From Leptidea sinapis (taxonomy: Eukaryota; Arthropoda; Insecta; Lepidoptera; Pieridae), in contig NC_066265.1 in assembly GCF_905404315.1 (NCBI RefSeq), positions 33,504,501 to 33,568,500 on the forward strand: a DNA stretch of 64,000 nt, read 5' to 3'. Made by a program: the position numbers and the translations under genes. The notes under the pieces are model-generated. The model worked only from the letters and a program-made list of their open reading frames with translations. It was not told the origin of the DNA and did no database searches. How positions within the stretch are numbered: position 1 is the stretch's first letter; the number at the start of each line of letters is the position of its first letter. Below, piece by piece: positions 45,290 through 56,238 of the stretch.

Positions 45290-46573
45290 AAATGCTATAA
45301 ATTTTTATACCTGAAAACGATGAAGCGAACAGGATTAAGCCAGGATCTTCAAATGACGCTTCCCCTAAGACCGACATCCCCCAGAGAAGTTGTACGTACG
45401 ATTAAGTCCTTGCATTCTAAAAAGGGCCCAGGCTACGACCTGATCACGCCGAAGCTACTCAAAGAACTGCCAAAGAAAACAATCACATTCCTAGCCTGCC
45501 TGTTCAATGAAATTTTTAGAACGCAACACTTCGCTGCACCTTGGAAGTCTCAGGAGTCAAGGAATGTCTCAGATTGTTATGGTTTACAAGCCCGGCAAAC
45601 CTGCTCAAGATATAACATCTTAGTGCCCCATCAGCCTAACCCCTGTGCTGTCGAAACTCTGGGAGAGAATATTTCTCATTCGCTTGAATTCCCAAATAGA
45701 TGAATGCATGTTGCATTCATCAATTTGGATTTAGAAAAGTGCACTCCACGATAGAACAAGTTTACCGAGTTCACGACGTAATACGACAGTGCTTTGAAAA
45801 CAAACAATATTGTTCGGCAGCCTTCTTGGACGTACAACAAGCCTTTGACCGCGTCTGGCATAAGGGCCTATTTTGCAAAGTGAAACAAATGTAACTCCAC
45901 TCTTTCTTCAACATTTTAGCCTCGTACTTAGCTGAAAGAATATTCCAGCTTAAACACGGTGAAGCTAGATCAGGGTTTACAACATTGACGCTGGTGTACC
46001 GCAGGGTTCAGTGATTGGCCCTACTCTTTATAAGTTATATACTAGTGACCTGCCCACATCGGATAATGTGACTGTCGCTATGCGGATGACATCGCCTACC
46101 TTTCCTCCCAGGAATCAGCTGAATGAGCCAGTGACCAGCTGCAGCAGGTTCTAAATCGCACATTCCAGTGGTTAGCAAAATGGCGCATTAAAGCCAGCGC
46201 TCAAAAATCCCATCACATCACCTTCAGCTTGAGAAGAGGAATCTGCCCTCCAGTACAACTAGGCATTAATGTCTTGCCACACTGTGATTGTAAAAGTACA
46301 TAAATATCTGGACATGCCCACTATAAAGGACGAATTAAAAAAACATTCTAGACGCTACGCCGAACGCCAAGCCACTCACCCAAATCCCTTGGCTACTAAA
46401 CTGCTTGAGTCCTCTCAAGTCATGAGAAGACTAAAACGAAAGCAAGTCTCATTAGAATAAGGGCTGGTTGAGGCGATGGCCTCCAAAACCCAAATCGTTT
46501 AACCAAACTCTACGTAACTGATTATAGTCGATACCGACTGATGGCAGTTAATAATAAACAAAAGAAAAAAAAA
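45290..46573 (+). pseudogene. LINE-D, jockey-like RT, frameshifted
   Basis: From the linker and RT start (LPLRPTSPREVVRTIKSLHS, KGPGYDLITPKLLKELP) through HQFGFRKVHSTIEQVYRVHD, AAFLDVQQAFDRVWHKGL, GVPQGSVIGPTLY and a decayed catalytic box near 46075 to a C-terminus at HSRRYAERQATHPNPLATKL. It ends GGCAGTTAATAATAAACAAA plus an A-run at 46562-46573. At least four frameshifts or stops are present. The QQAFDRVWH and GVPQGSV forms are characteristic of the jockey group. The open frames at 45254-45703, 45700-45894 and 46269-46460 are pieces of it. Confidence 0.85.
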
Positions 46574-47038
46574 TTATACCTACCTACGCCTACCTATGTA
46601 ATGTAATATTTTCATTAGAATAGATGCAGTTTGTGGAAGAGTTTCCGTAGTTATACTTTAATACATAATAAATACAAGTTGTTTCACCTCCACTGTAACG
46701 ATTAATACTAAATCACTACTTATTCACGGGTAGTCTCTAAGGTATGCGACATTTTTAATGAGTTTATGTCAGTTCAGAACTCATTAAAGTTACTAATCTT
46801 CTTACTTATTTCTATGGATGCTATTCACAACGCAGGCATCTGGCATGAAAAGTAAACATTACCAGACTAGAGACTGCCCAATAAAACATATAATCAGCGT
46901 ATAATGTACGACAACCTTAAGCGCGAAAAAACAGACTCATACTTCTGAATACAAACAACGTTTTAATGTGACATCTAGCACTAGACCCTAGCACGGTCAT
47001 AGTACGATACGTTAAAGTGAATAGAATTAATCGTACAC
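46574..47038. other. unassigned DNA
   Basis: No gene. A perfect 11-bp inverted repeat, TTTAATGAGTT and AACTCATTAAA, lies at 46754-46788. Confidence 0.45.
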
Positions 47039-47273
47039 AAGCAAGGGAGAAAACTTGGCAGCTAGTTTGGATAAAGCAAAGGCCTTCGATAGCATTTGGC
47101 ACAAGGCGCTTCTCTTGAAACTTCCATCTTTTGCATATGGATCACCACCTTCTTTGTCGGACGAAGCATACAGGTCATTGTCAACGGATATTTCTTGAAC
47201 CCGAAGCTCTTGAGCACTGGAGTTCCACAAGGTTGTGTTCTAAACTGCTCTTTCTGCATATTATTCATCATTT
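47039..47273 (+). mobile_element. LINE-A RT fragment
   Basis: AAAGCAAAGGCCTTCGATAG, TGGCACAAGGCGCTTCTCTT and GGAGTTCCACAAGGTTGTGT correspond to KAFD-, WHKAL and GVPQGC of the RT. It keeps GVPQG, unlike 28157-29704. It is both 5' and 3' truncated and abuts an inverted RTE relic. Confidence 0.75.
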
Positions 47274-47277
47274 CAGC

Positions 47278-47530
47278 AGGAAGACGTACACTGCTGGACA
47301 AAGGCCTTCATGACGATCAGACCTGAGCTGTCCTCATTCCACGTTTTCCAGCGATCTTAACCAGGTGATCGGTCCATCCTGAGGGAGGCCTACGAACACT
47401 ACGTCTGCCTGTACTTCTGGACTTGACTACCCTAACGGCTATCTATTCGTCGAGCTATGCGCCCTGCACGGATTTCTGACTCGATCTCAAGCGTAGCCCT
47501 CTCATCTCTTAGTGACCACGTTGATTGTAG
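47278..47530 (-). mobile_element. RTE-type LINE C-terminal relic
   Basis: The minus strand reads GRIARRIDSR, then a QVQKYRQT block, RRPPSGWTDHLVKIAGK in mixed frames, and AFVQQCTSSC. This is the conserved GHIARR-D-RW...GRPP-RW-DD...AFVQQ end of RTE-clade proteins. Only about 85 codons remain. Confidence 0.7.
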
Positions 47531-47879
47531 GTAACCTTATATGAATACCTAAAATCAACAATTATTTTATGACATTATAAAACTAAATATTGCATTTCTT
47601 TATTATTAAATATATCTCTGTCTTTATCATCATGAGATACCTACTTATACTTTACTATATTTTATAATATACATAGTTCTTAACGTGACATCGATTATCG
47701 ATATCGATAATATTTTACGGCATTTATAATTCTATCATTATATGCTTATTATTCTCACAGGAAATACAGACGTGACAAATGTCGCTGATGTCTTTAAAGG
47801 CAGTTTACAGCTTATAAATAGCTTATTTACATAAAAGATGAAGACCAAAGAAGCCGAATTCTTAGATCCATTTGGGCCT
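47531..47879. other. unassigned DNA
   Basis: Nothing recognised. Confidence 0.45.
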
Positions 47880-49062
47880 TCTCTAAACTTTGGTGCAGCA
47901 AGTAATGATTGCTCTTAAACAGAGTCTGAAATCGGTGTATATAACGTCCACAGAAGATCTAGAGTTTACGGTTTTAGAAACACTTTCGACAAAAGATACC
48001 AAATTAGTAGCGGTAGACTTATTGGCTAAGAAACCGTGCTGATGTGTAGTTATAATATGTTTTAAATGCCATGTGAGTACTTTGCAAACTAGTTTTTCAA
48101 ATACCTTGCCTAATACCGGATATATTTAGAATGGCCTATAGTTACTTACCATTTCTCTGCCACCTGATTTGTAGATTGGTACTAGGCGTGCTTGCTTCCA
48201 TCGTAACGGGAAGACACCGCAAGTTAAGGATTTATTGTAGATCTTTTCCAGCGGATATAATAAGATTCAGCACACTTGACAATGAATAATGCTGGGATAT
48301 TATCACAGCCTGCTCCTTTGTATATATTTAATCCCTTTAAAAGTTTAGTGATATCTTCACGAGAAATTTCACGTGATAATAAAGTATTACAATTAACTAC
48401 ATTGTCCCGCCTAGGTTGACGTATGAGTAGCAACATGCTTATTATAGATTGAGGAGAAGTTGGAAGCAAACAAATCACAGATTACTTCTAATGGTAATTC
48501 GAAGCTGATTTATCATTCAAAAACATTTCGCTGGGATAAGCATTTTTAATTTATTTCTAGTTTTGACGTGTAACCAAAAGATTTTTGGATTATGCTTCAC
48601 AGATTCCTCAAGCCTTACTATGTATGATTTGTAACAGATATTCTGAAGCTTAGAGCAAAGATTTTTTAATAAATTAAATGTGCTTTTATCGAGAGGATTT
48701 TTGAATTTTTTAAATTTAAGATGCCAGGTATACTTCTCTTTTAATAGCCGTATTAAGTCTTTAGAAAACCAAGCCGGATACTTTTTTTAACATGATCTTG
48801 ACATTCGGACATATTGATCATGTAGTCAGTATCAGATTGTCTACTATACCATAGAAAATATCTAGCATTTCATCCACTGATAAATTACCACCTAATTTGT
48901 AATTCCAATCTATCATATTAAGTTTATTAACAATTGTAATATAATCTGCTAATAAAAAATTTGGTCTAGTATGTACTGGTGCTGACGCTCTTTCTCTTGA
49001 AACTTTAATGGAAAACTCTAAGGGCGGATTGAACGGATCAATATAGCTTAATACATTAGGGT
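47880..49062 (-). pseudogene. LINE-B linker and RT N-terminal half
   Basis: Minus strand: IDPFNPPLEFSIKVSRERA, LLADYITIVNKLNMIDWNYK, a decayed linker, KGLNIYKGAGCDNIPALFIV, LTCGVFPLRWKQARLVPIYK, MVSNYRPF, THQHGFLANKSTATNLVSF and DVIYTDF, where it stops before the catalytic box. Stops and shifts are present. Together with 49985-50080 it is one older LINE-B copy into which 49068-49956 was inserted. Confidence 0.8.
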
Positions 49063-49067
49063 TATCA

Positions 49068-49956
49068 GATTCAAATTCAAATTCAAATATTTTTATTCAA
49101 AATAGGATTTATAATCACTTATTGAACGTCAAAATCTACCACCCATTCAAAAGAGACTGCCTCAGACCTGAGAAGAATGGGCGCAAGAAACTCAGCGGGC
49201 ATTTTTTTTATATAAAATATGGATAACAATGTAATATCGTACAATAAACATTTATAATTAAAGAGCCTGAGGGTGTTCGCTTTAATCCCAGTCCGTGGTG
49301 TCATTAAGAAAATCGTTTATGCTATAATAACCTTTCCCACACAAATGTTTTTTAACAATTCTTTTAAATTTCGTAACACATTTGTTTTGTACATTTTCTG
49401 GGATCATATTGTAGAAGCATATACATCGCCCAACAAAAGACTTACTAACTCGACCCAACCGAGTAGTAGGCATAACAAGTTTATGTTTGTTCCTCGTGTT
49501 AACATTATGAATGTCACAGTTTCTAGAAAATTCCTCAATGTGCTTAAGAACATACAAAACATTATCAAAAATGTATTGAGAAGCAACAGTCAAAATGTTT
49601 ATTTCTTAAAATTTTTCTCTTAATGATTCTTTAGGACCTAGGTTATAAATCGCGCGAATAGCCCTCTTCTGCAGCACAAAGATAGTATTAATATCGGCCG
49701 CACTGCCCCATAACAATATACCATAGGACATAATACTATGAAAATAACTAAAGTATACTAATCTCGCCGTATCTATGTCAGTTAACCGTCTGATTTTCTT
49801 AACCGGATATGCTGCAGAACTAAGCCTATTCGCCAATCCTTCAATATGGGGGCCTCACTGCAATTTGTAATCAAGAGTAATGCCAAGAAATATAGCAGAT
49901 TCCACTGGTTTTACCACCTCTCCATTTAATAAAATATCAGCATCTACATTTTTGAC
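49068..49956 (-). mobile_element. LINE-B 3' third, nested in another LINE-B
   Basis: Minus strand: NVDADILLNGEVVKPVESAI, FLGITLDYKLQ, then ANRLSSAAYPVKKIRRLTDI, FHSIMSYGILLWGSAADINT, a shift, and the C-terminus RNKHKLVMPTTRLGRVSKSF...FYNMIPENVQNKCVTKFKRI ending TTDWD. The 3' UTR with TTCTTGCGCCCATTCTTCTC and a (GAATTT)n tail at 49068-49095 follow. The C-terminal parts are two long open frames (49282-49593 and 49606-49836), so the copy is fairly young. Confidence 0.85.
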
Positions 49957-49984
49957 ATTTGGCGGACATGTCGCTAGTAGATAC

Positions 49985-50080
49985 GTTGCTCAATACGAGA
50001 TCTAAGATTCTTGACTTACTGTTGACAATATTATTACATTGCGCAAGTCCGCAAAGTCGAGTAACACTTTTATTAATACT
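49985..50080 (-). pseudogene. LINE-B endonuclease end
   Basis: Minus strand: LCGLAQCNNIVNSKSRILDL and VLSNVSTSD, the C-terminal NS-SRILDLVLSNV block of an AP-type endonuclease. It would continue into the IDPFNPPLE block at 49040, which supports one copy split by the nested LINE-B. Confidence 0.7.
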
Positions 50081-50259
50081 TAATTTTTTTGCGATTTCTA
50101 TTTGCTACGCCTGTTAGTATATAACGGATTCTTGACCGTGATTTTCACCCACGTATAAACGTCAGAATCATTTTCAAGTATTAAGTATATTTCAAGTATC
50201 AAAGATCGTTGACAATATTTGCATTACTTTGGCCATGTATACGATAGAAATTATTCCGA

Positions 50260-50425
50260 ATCACATTTGCTGTTTTTTATTCTTGTTTTGAGTTCTTCCG
50301 TTGATGACACAGGCGAGATGTCGTAAACTTGGGATTTCATGTGACCCCAGATATAGAAATCAACCGGCGGCGTTATGTCCGGATTCCCGCAGCCCCGGAA
50401 TAGGTCCTCCTCGCCCTCGAAAAAA
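50260..50425 (-). pseudogene. Tc1/mariner-type transposase C-terminal relic
   Basis: The minus strand reads RGRGGPIPG in one frame, then PDITPPVDFYIWGHMKSQVY and SSTEELKTRI in another. This matches the RGGPI-WP-RSPDLTPLDFFLWG-LK--VY end of a DDE transposase family widespread in insects. The Asp of PDITP is the last catalytic acid. It is a short remnant with no terminal repeats found. Confidence 0.6.
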
Positions 50426-50580
50426 GCTAAAAAAACATGATATCTCGAAATTGGATCACAATTTGCATCTGGGGGTTAGAATTATCGCAAATAGCCTTAT
50501 CACCTCCTAACAGGTATACGTCGAATAGCCAATATCCCTATAGATACATAAATACATATATTACAGATATATATATAATA

Positions 50581-50952
50581 TGTTTTAGAATGAAACAAAA
50601 ACTATTTAATTGTTGCTCTGTAAAGAGAAATTTATTTAGTTATAAAACTTACTAACTTTTACACTTTCAAACATTACAATAATATTACCAAACCTGTAAA
50701 GAGAAACAACATTAAAAGCTATTGCTCCAATTTATATTTAAATAATCTAAAATGATTAACAGTATTTCTTTACAAATAATCCTAGTTAATTTTCAATTAC
50801 ATTAAACCAGAGTGAATACCGTTAAAGAAGGAACATAGTGCAAAGTGCTGTCACCATAGAATAAATAGACATGTAAAAGTTTGACATTTGAGGTAAAAGT
50901 TAATGTGTGGGAAATTTAAATGAAATGGAGAGCCAAAAGAGCTTCATTTACA
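50581..50952 (-). repeat. 3' LTR of a Ty3/gypsy-like element
   Basis: On the minus strand it starts TGTAAATGAAGC directly after a polypurine tract (GAGGGGGGGAGA, 50953-50964) and ends CATTCTAAAACA, giving TG...CA ends over 372 bp. It lies about 130 bp downstream of the integrase end. The 5' LTR is outside the preserved part, so a pair comparison is impossible. Confidence 0.65.
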
Positions 50953-51079
50953 TCTCCCCCCCTCAGATCTCCAAAATTCCTCAGACACTGGTATAAGTTT
51001 TGTAATGTGATACAAGTTTTATTTAATTTTATTGTATCCTGTGTTAATTTTATAAATTGAGTTAGATAATTTGTCTACA

Positions 51080-51600
51080 ATTTTATAAGGGCTAATTTTT
51101 AATTCATCAAGTTTTTTCCTATTAAGTTTGTTGCCATTTTATACATATACAGAATCTCCAACATTGAATTGGATATTTTTTCTGTTTTTATCAAATTGTT
51201 TCTTATTATAATTATGTGATTTTAAAGTTCTTTCCAAAGCTATTTTTCTATGTAGTAATAAATTATTTTGTGTTTTATGTTTTTTAAATTCATCTGGTAA
51301 GATATTAATAATTTTCCCATCCATTAAATAAGTTGGAGAAAATACTGTCACTGTGTGTTCAGTATCATTATATTTCTGGGTACATTCATGAGCGACAGTT
51401 GTCCATACAATTTTATTATTGTTTTCATTAATTTTACATCTTATTTTGTTAACTAATATTTGGTTAAATCTTTCATTTAAACCATTTGAAAAAGGTGCAT
51501 TTACTGCAGTGAAGATAATAGGTATGTTCTCTTTTTCCAAAAAACTTTTGAATTCTTTTGAATTTATGCCTGGGTATTGATCAGATAGAATCAATCCAAT
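51080..51600 (-). pseudogene. integrase fragment of an LTR retrotransposon
   Basis: The minus strand keeps the second half of an integrase core: LILSDQYPGINSKEF (second catalytic Asp), then VNAPFSNGLNERFNQI (catalytic Glu). Exactly 35 residues separate Asp and Glu, the D35E spacing of retroviral and LTR-element integrases. Conserved WTTVAHECTQKYNDTEH and FSPTYLMDGK follow, then NVGDSVYV of the C-terminal domain. The N-terminal zinc domain and the first Asp are missing: a Helitron-like insertion begins at about 51605. The open frame at 51139-51714 takes its first 40 residues from that Helitron. Confidence 0.85.
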
Positions 51601-51604
51601 TTTA

Positions 51605-52040
51605 TTATCTATTCTCGTGTCCCGGTGTTTGTTACCAAACTCCTCCGAAACGGCTGAACCGATTTGTATGAAATTTTGTAGGCATATTGGGTTGGTCGGA
51701 GAATAGGCCAGCATCTATTTTTGATACCCCTAAATGATAAGGGTGACTCACTTCTTGATAATATATATTTTTATTCTTTTGACAATTTATTTATATTTGA
51801 TTATGAAACAGCATTGAAAAAAACATACAACTTCAAATTTTCGCCCTTCTACGATCTACAACTATTTTTGTATCGCGATTTTTATATTTCCTGTTCCATC
51901 GACAAATCCGCTAAAGGGTTGCAAGATGGCAATCGAATTTGTAATTGTAATACGACATATTTGGTAGGTCTGAGAATCGGTCGTCATCCGTTTTTTTTTT
52001 TACTTTATATGGCAATACAACGTTTGCTGGGTCTGCTAGT
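51605..52040 (+). mobile_element. Helitron-like element cutting the LTR element
   Basis: The 5' region has TCTCGTGTCCCGGTGTTTGT, AACTCCTCCGAAACGGCTGA and ACCGATTTGTATGAAATTTT. The 3' end is GGCAATACAACGTTTGCTGG then GTCTGCTAG followed by T. About 435 bp, no transposase. Its left end interrupts the integrase frame, so it is younger than the LTR element. Confidence 0.7.
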
Positions 52041-52045
52041 CTATA

Positions 52046-53164
52046 TATAGAATAATTGAACGTAATATACATCGACTTCAAGACGTCTGATTTACTTGAA
52101 ACTTAAACAGATATCAAGGAACGAAGATTATGTTAAAATAATTTTAAGTGAGTTTATAATAAAATACCGAAATAAGAAATCTAATGTTTTAATTATTATA
52201 ATTCCCATTGATGCTGTTTAAACTGGAGCAAAACGGAACTTAAACGTCAAGTTTGTAATTACGTGAATATCACCGCTGGGTGATACTTAGTACGTAATCG
52301 ACAAGAAACTTCGGCGCGGTTATAAATCCGCAATGCGTGCTAGGCCTTATATTTGTTTACGTAGAGTATGTTAATAGGATCCCAATGGCAAGTGAGTCGT
52401 CCCCTCGGGCGTAAGGCGGCTTATCAAGTTAATGAGTCAACGAGCGCTGTCCACAAGTGACAAGGTCTGACTGAGCCTTGGCCTGTCTGCTCTGATCTGT
52501 CAGATAACGCGGGATATTCATTATGCGATATAATATTGATTTGTGTCTTATCTTTTATTTAGTGCCTTCGATTAGCTTCAGGCTTAAATGATTATTCGAC
52601 GATTTAACGATTTTTTAAATTTTAAGTAAACTTTTTGCACGCCTATTTTTACATTAGCCGAATAGAAGACCCTACAATAAATTTAAGATCTATAGTGTTA
52701 TACTGTTCAACGAAATAAATACATTTTATTTCGATTTCAGTTATTAAAACAAAATATAGCTTTCCGAGAATGACTTGTAAAGGAATATTTTTATAACATG
52801 CAATTTTTGTAAAAATCTTACTTACATAAACACCTCTCCTTAAGTCTGTTGTTGTGGATGTTCATAGTGATTGTTTTATCACTTCCCAACACTTGCCCGT
52901 TTATCCCATTAATAATAATAATTTGGCTTTCTATAGGTGAAAAAAATTTAGTAGGTTAAATAGAAAGGTACATACAAACAATCAAATGTTTTCTGTTTAT
53001 TATATTAGTTTAGATAAATTGTTGCATGAGATCTATGAGCGATAGATTCTCGTGATAACTGCCATGTTTAATACAAGACTTATGTCTTAATAGGACATTA
53101 CATCTTTGTCATTGCCTGTATTTTCCTAAAAGGACTTGCTTTATGGAAGCAGGACATTTGCATT
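52046..53164. other. unassigned DNA
   Basis: No gene. 52300-52520 is GC-richer and holds TGTTTAC and TGAGTCA-type motifs, which could be regulatory, but there is nothing to anchor it. Confidence 0.35.
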
Positions 53165-53495
53165 AAAATAGGCAGTTTTTTTATGGAATAGGAGGATAAA
53201 CGAGCGTACGGGTCACCTGTTGTTAAGTGATCACCGCCACCCACAATCTCTTGCAACACCAGAGGAATCACAGGAGCGTTGCCGGCCTTTAAGGAAGGTG
53301 TACGCGCTTTTTTTGAAGGTACCCATGTCGTATCATCCCGGAAACACCGCACAAGGAAGTCCACTCCATAGCTTTGTAGTACGTGGAAGAAAGCTCCTTG
53401 AAAACCGCACTGTGGAGAACCGCCACACATCCAGATGGTGGGTATGATATCCTAACTTGTGGCGTGTCGTGCAAAGGTAGAATAAGGCGGCAGAA
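53165..53495 (-). mobile_element. LINE-A 3' fragment
   Basis: Minus strand from the AAEFHLRTTRHK region (a damaged GCCGCCTTATTC start) through VWRSSTVRFSRS-type coding to the 3' end and A-run at 53168-53176. Close to the main copy, with a few indels. The 110-codon frame at 53098-53430 is a shifted frame of it. Confidence 0.85.
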
Positions 53496-53584
53496 TGATG
53501 TTAAAATTAGTTTTGTTGTAATATTTTACTGGAATGACATGTCTGTATTGGCCTATAATGTTAACTGACTATTTGAATTAATAA

Positions 53585-53770
53585 GTTTGTATATTTCATT
53601 AAGAAGAGCGCAAAAAAAGAATGCTGGGAGAATTTCTTGCGGAGCTTCTTCTCTCTAAGAGCTCCATTTGTTTCCGAAGCGGTAGTAGTATCTAGTATAT
53701 TAGAAATGACATCAAAAAGAATTCCAAAGGAATCAATTTTGAAAAAAAAACCTTTTATGCATTTATGCCT
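53585..53770 (-). repeat. R7 repeat
   Basis: GCGCAAAAAAAGAATGCTGG, AGCTTCTTCTCTCTAAGAGC, CATTTGTTTCCGAAGCGGTA and ATGACATCAAAAAGAATTCC match 44525-44720 inverted. Confidence 0.75.
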
Positions 53771-53774
53771 TTTA

Positions 53775-53985
53775 ATAGTGATGGGGTCTCTCTGCAACTT
53801 CTACCGCCTGTATCGCGGAGAGCGCTAAGAGGGGTTGGTCAGGTTGATACCAGCAGCCAGACATTACATCTAAACTTTACGATTAGAGCAAAATCTCAAC
53901 TTACAGGCCGTCAATGCATGTTTTTACCCCTGGCTGGAATTGTGGATGTCCATGGGTCCCGTTTTCCCCTCTTATATAAAACATA
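53775..53985 (+). mobile_element. LINE-A2-type 3' fragment
   Basis: GCAACTTCTACCGCCTGTAT, CGCGGAGAGCGCTAAGAGGG, TACAGGCCGTCAATGCATG and CCCCTCTTATATAAAAC follow the A2 3' order with a large internal gap. It begins directly after R7. Confidence 0.65.
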
Positions 53986-54012
53986 GAGCCGAAGGTTAGA
54001 CGGCGGTGTTAA

Positions 54013-54190
54013 CATAATCTATATATATATAAGAGATTTCGACGTATATAGTCACTTATCACGATATCTCTGGAACCATTACAGCTATAGACTTGAAATT
54101 TGGTAGGAATATTCTTTTCACCGAGTAGATGTCAGCTAAGAACGGATTTTCCAAAATTCCATCCGCAAGAGTTTTTTTTTATTATGAACA
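54013..54190 (+). mobile_element. short Helitron-like element, 3' end lost
   Basis: It matches 22074-22252: TCTATATATATATAAGAGAT, GTATATAGTCACTTATCACG, ATCTCTGGAACCATTACAGC and TGAAATTTGGTAGGAATATT. The CTAG end is missing. Confidence 0.6.
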
Positions 54191-54536
54191 CATATATAAA
54201 CATGATTAAGACAAAATAAATTAATATTAAATTAAATCCATGTCACTTTTCAACAGACAACATTCATATGAGGGTAGATCATTATATACACCACGTCATA
54301 CTCACCGCCCAGCACATTTGTAGTAACCCTAAGGTCGTTGCACCGTCGGATATTTATAAGTGTCCAAATTAAGGTATTTGAAGTATTTGTTGCTTGTCAC
54401 TTGGGTCCTAACAACATGTCTTGCGATTCTTATTCTCATAAAAAAACATCGGCCACAATCGCTACGTCTCATAGCTTAATTTCGCCATAAAAACAAATTA
54501 GATTTACATCTCTTGAGCGGTTTTAAGCCCTTAAAC

Positions 54537-54840
54537 TTTTTTTATGAATATAGCGAAACGAGCAAGACGTTCGTACCTTATGTCATTACCCTGACACCCT
54601 TCCCCATTACAGTGCAGTACCTTTTGATTGAACCCAAAAACCTTGCATCATAATTGCACTCGTCAATTTGAGACATAAGATATTAAATCTCTTTAGACAA
54701 GTAATTTAAACACAAGCCACGGCTCCTTTCTGAACAAAACAATAATGCTTTTACTTAGTACTTAGTATTTCATTGCAGAAAAAGGCGACGCTGTGGAACA
54801 TATTTAGTCATATTCCTGTGCAAACAATCCTCCAACTGGT
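54537..54840 (-). repeat. R2 dispersed repeat
   Basis: Full-length but diverged: GAGCAAGACGTTCGTACCTT, TAATTGCACTCGTCAATTTG, AGACATAAGATATTAAATCT, CACGGCTCC and AACAATCCTCCAACTGGT, in inverse R2 order. Confidence 0.75.
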
Positions 54841-55345
54841 ATATGATAACATATACCTAGCATTATAAATTGATTTGGAAAATTACTTGCTAGTAACATA
54901 TTGGTAAAAACGATGAAAAATATTATGTGTCTTAATTAAAAAAAATTAAAAGTCTGTTAAATTAAAATAATAATGTTAACTTGGACAGAATCATTGGGGC
55001 ACTGTATTCTTCAAAACAGTAAAATTATGTTATACATAAATAGACCTCACCTCTTTGTCAAATGTAAAAAAATAATGTCAATTTTGTTTATAAATAATTT
55101 TAAACGTGTCACGCATTTGTATTCAAAATATTATATTTTATTCTAAACTGGTGTTAGCAAATGGCAGTACTAGAAACGTAAACATTAAAACCATAAACAT
55201 TCTTACGTATTTATTTCACAATCACAGCATTTATACACAAAAAATAAAGTTATATCACAATATAATAAAATGCAACATTACTTAGTTGTACAGTTTTGTA
55301 ACTGTCAGTTTCATGTCGCCAACGAAATAAAGGCAACCCAATTAT
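54841..55345. other. unassigned AT-rich DNA
   Basis: No gene is recognised between R2 and the candidate 3' end of the small secreted gene. Confidence 0.45.
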
Positions 55346-55351
55346 TTTATT
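55346..55351 (-). terminator. candidate poly(A) signal
   Basis: AATAAA on the minus strand is the first canonical signal I see downstream of the stop at 55876, about 525 bases away. The 3' UTR length is therefore a guess. Confidence 0.35.
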
Positions 55352-55686
55352 GTTCCAATCTCTGTAAATACAATTATTTCATTAAACTTCGATACCAGTT
55401 ATAAGACATAGTTTGTATACCTCCATCACGCAACACGTCCGAGAGTCTGAGATAATAATTTTATAAAGCAATTTTTAAAACATTTCAAAATATTGACTTT
55501 TAGAACGAACCGATAATAAGTACAAAAAGCCAGTAAATAGCTAAGTTAATGTAAAATCGCGTGTTCTATGCCTCGTTCGTTTCTGTAACACAATAAGGTT
55601 AACTTAATTATCACCAATTCACACTTATATCTATCACAAGGTTATCACGCAACTAACACTTTGCATATCACAATATTATGTTTATG

Positions 55687-55705
55687 TGACGTCATAATAC
55701 GTCAT
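55687..55705. promoter_or_regulatory. pair of CRE-like sites
   Basis: A full palindromic TGACGTCA (55687-55694) is followed by TACGTCAT (55698-55705), one helical turn apart. These resemble CREB/ATF sites. They lie 170 bases downstream of the small secreted gene, so they could sit in its 3' UTR or act as an enhancer. Confidence 0.4.
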
Positions 55706-55875
55706 GCACTCCGGAGATTAGACTTACTAGACACCACCGAACACGGTTCACAGACATACGCGCTAATGTTCAACTGATCTAATTGTTTAAATCAGGCAGG
55801 AATCACTCAACCCATTCTCATAATCTGCCGCCTACGTAGAAGCCTCTCCATTGCGTAGAACACGCGATCTGACCC

Positions 55876-56148
55876 TCAGTAGGGACATATTATGCCTCCT
55901 GCTCCGGGAACGGCTGCAGCATCAGGGTAATGAACTCTGCAGATCTCCTTATAAGACTTCCCTTCACGCGGAGGTGCATTCTGTCTGTGATATCCGCCGT
56001 ATCCGTTATTGTACCCGTACCCGCTGTACCCATAAGACCTTCGTCCATTGCCGTAAATGGCGTCATAGATCGCATCGAAGAACGGAGCGGCCTGGATCGC
56101 CACGACCGTAATAAGAAGTATTACTAGTATGCACTTTACAGTAGCCAT
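55876..56148 (-). CDS. small secreted Gly/Tyr-rich protein
   Basis: A 90-codon ORF that looks like a genuine host gene. Residues 1-20 form a classic signal peptide (charged start MATVK, hydrophobic ILVILLITVVAI, Q-A cleavage site before APFFDA). The mature 70 residues have a DAIYDAIYG repeat (25-33), a Gly/Tyr-rich middle (residues 38-53, GY and YG steps), a PPREGK turn and a C-terminal segment with two cysteines (70 and 88) that could form a disulfide. The start ATG follows a 93-base leader downstream of a TATA box and initiator. It is short, tyrosine-rich and secreted, as in cuticle, silk-associated or immune peptides, but I do not recognise the family. The coding strand has no stops, repeats or transposon similarity. 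A single exon is assumed; no splice sites were needed. Confidence 0.75.
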   Translation of the reverse strand: MATVKCILVILLITVVAIQAAPFFDAIYDAIYGNGRRSYGYSGYGYNNGYGGYHRQNAPPREGKSYKEICRVHYPDAAAVPGAGGIICPY

Positions 56149-56238
56149 CTCGGACGGTGTATAGCAATTGTATCAATTCAGCCGACGACCAAAGCGACCT
56201 CGTCAATCGTGTAGGAAGCTCAACGGTGGTTAAATCGC

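Noticed and set aside
49273..49623. 116-codon plus-strand ORF
   Set aside because: It is the antisense of the LINE-B C-terminus, which carries the recognisable protein motifs.
51139..51714. 191-codon integrase gene with its own N-terminus
   Set aside because: The first 40 residues come from a Helitron-like element inserted in the integrase; there is no real start.
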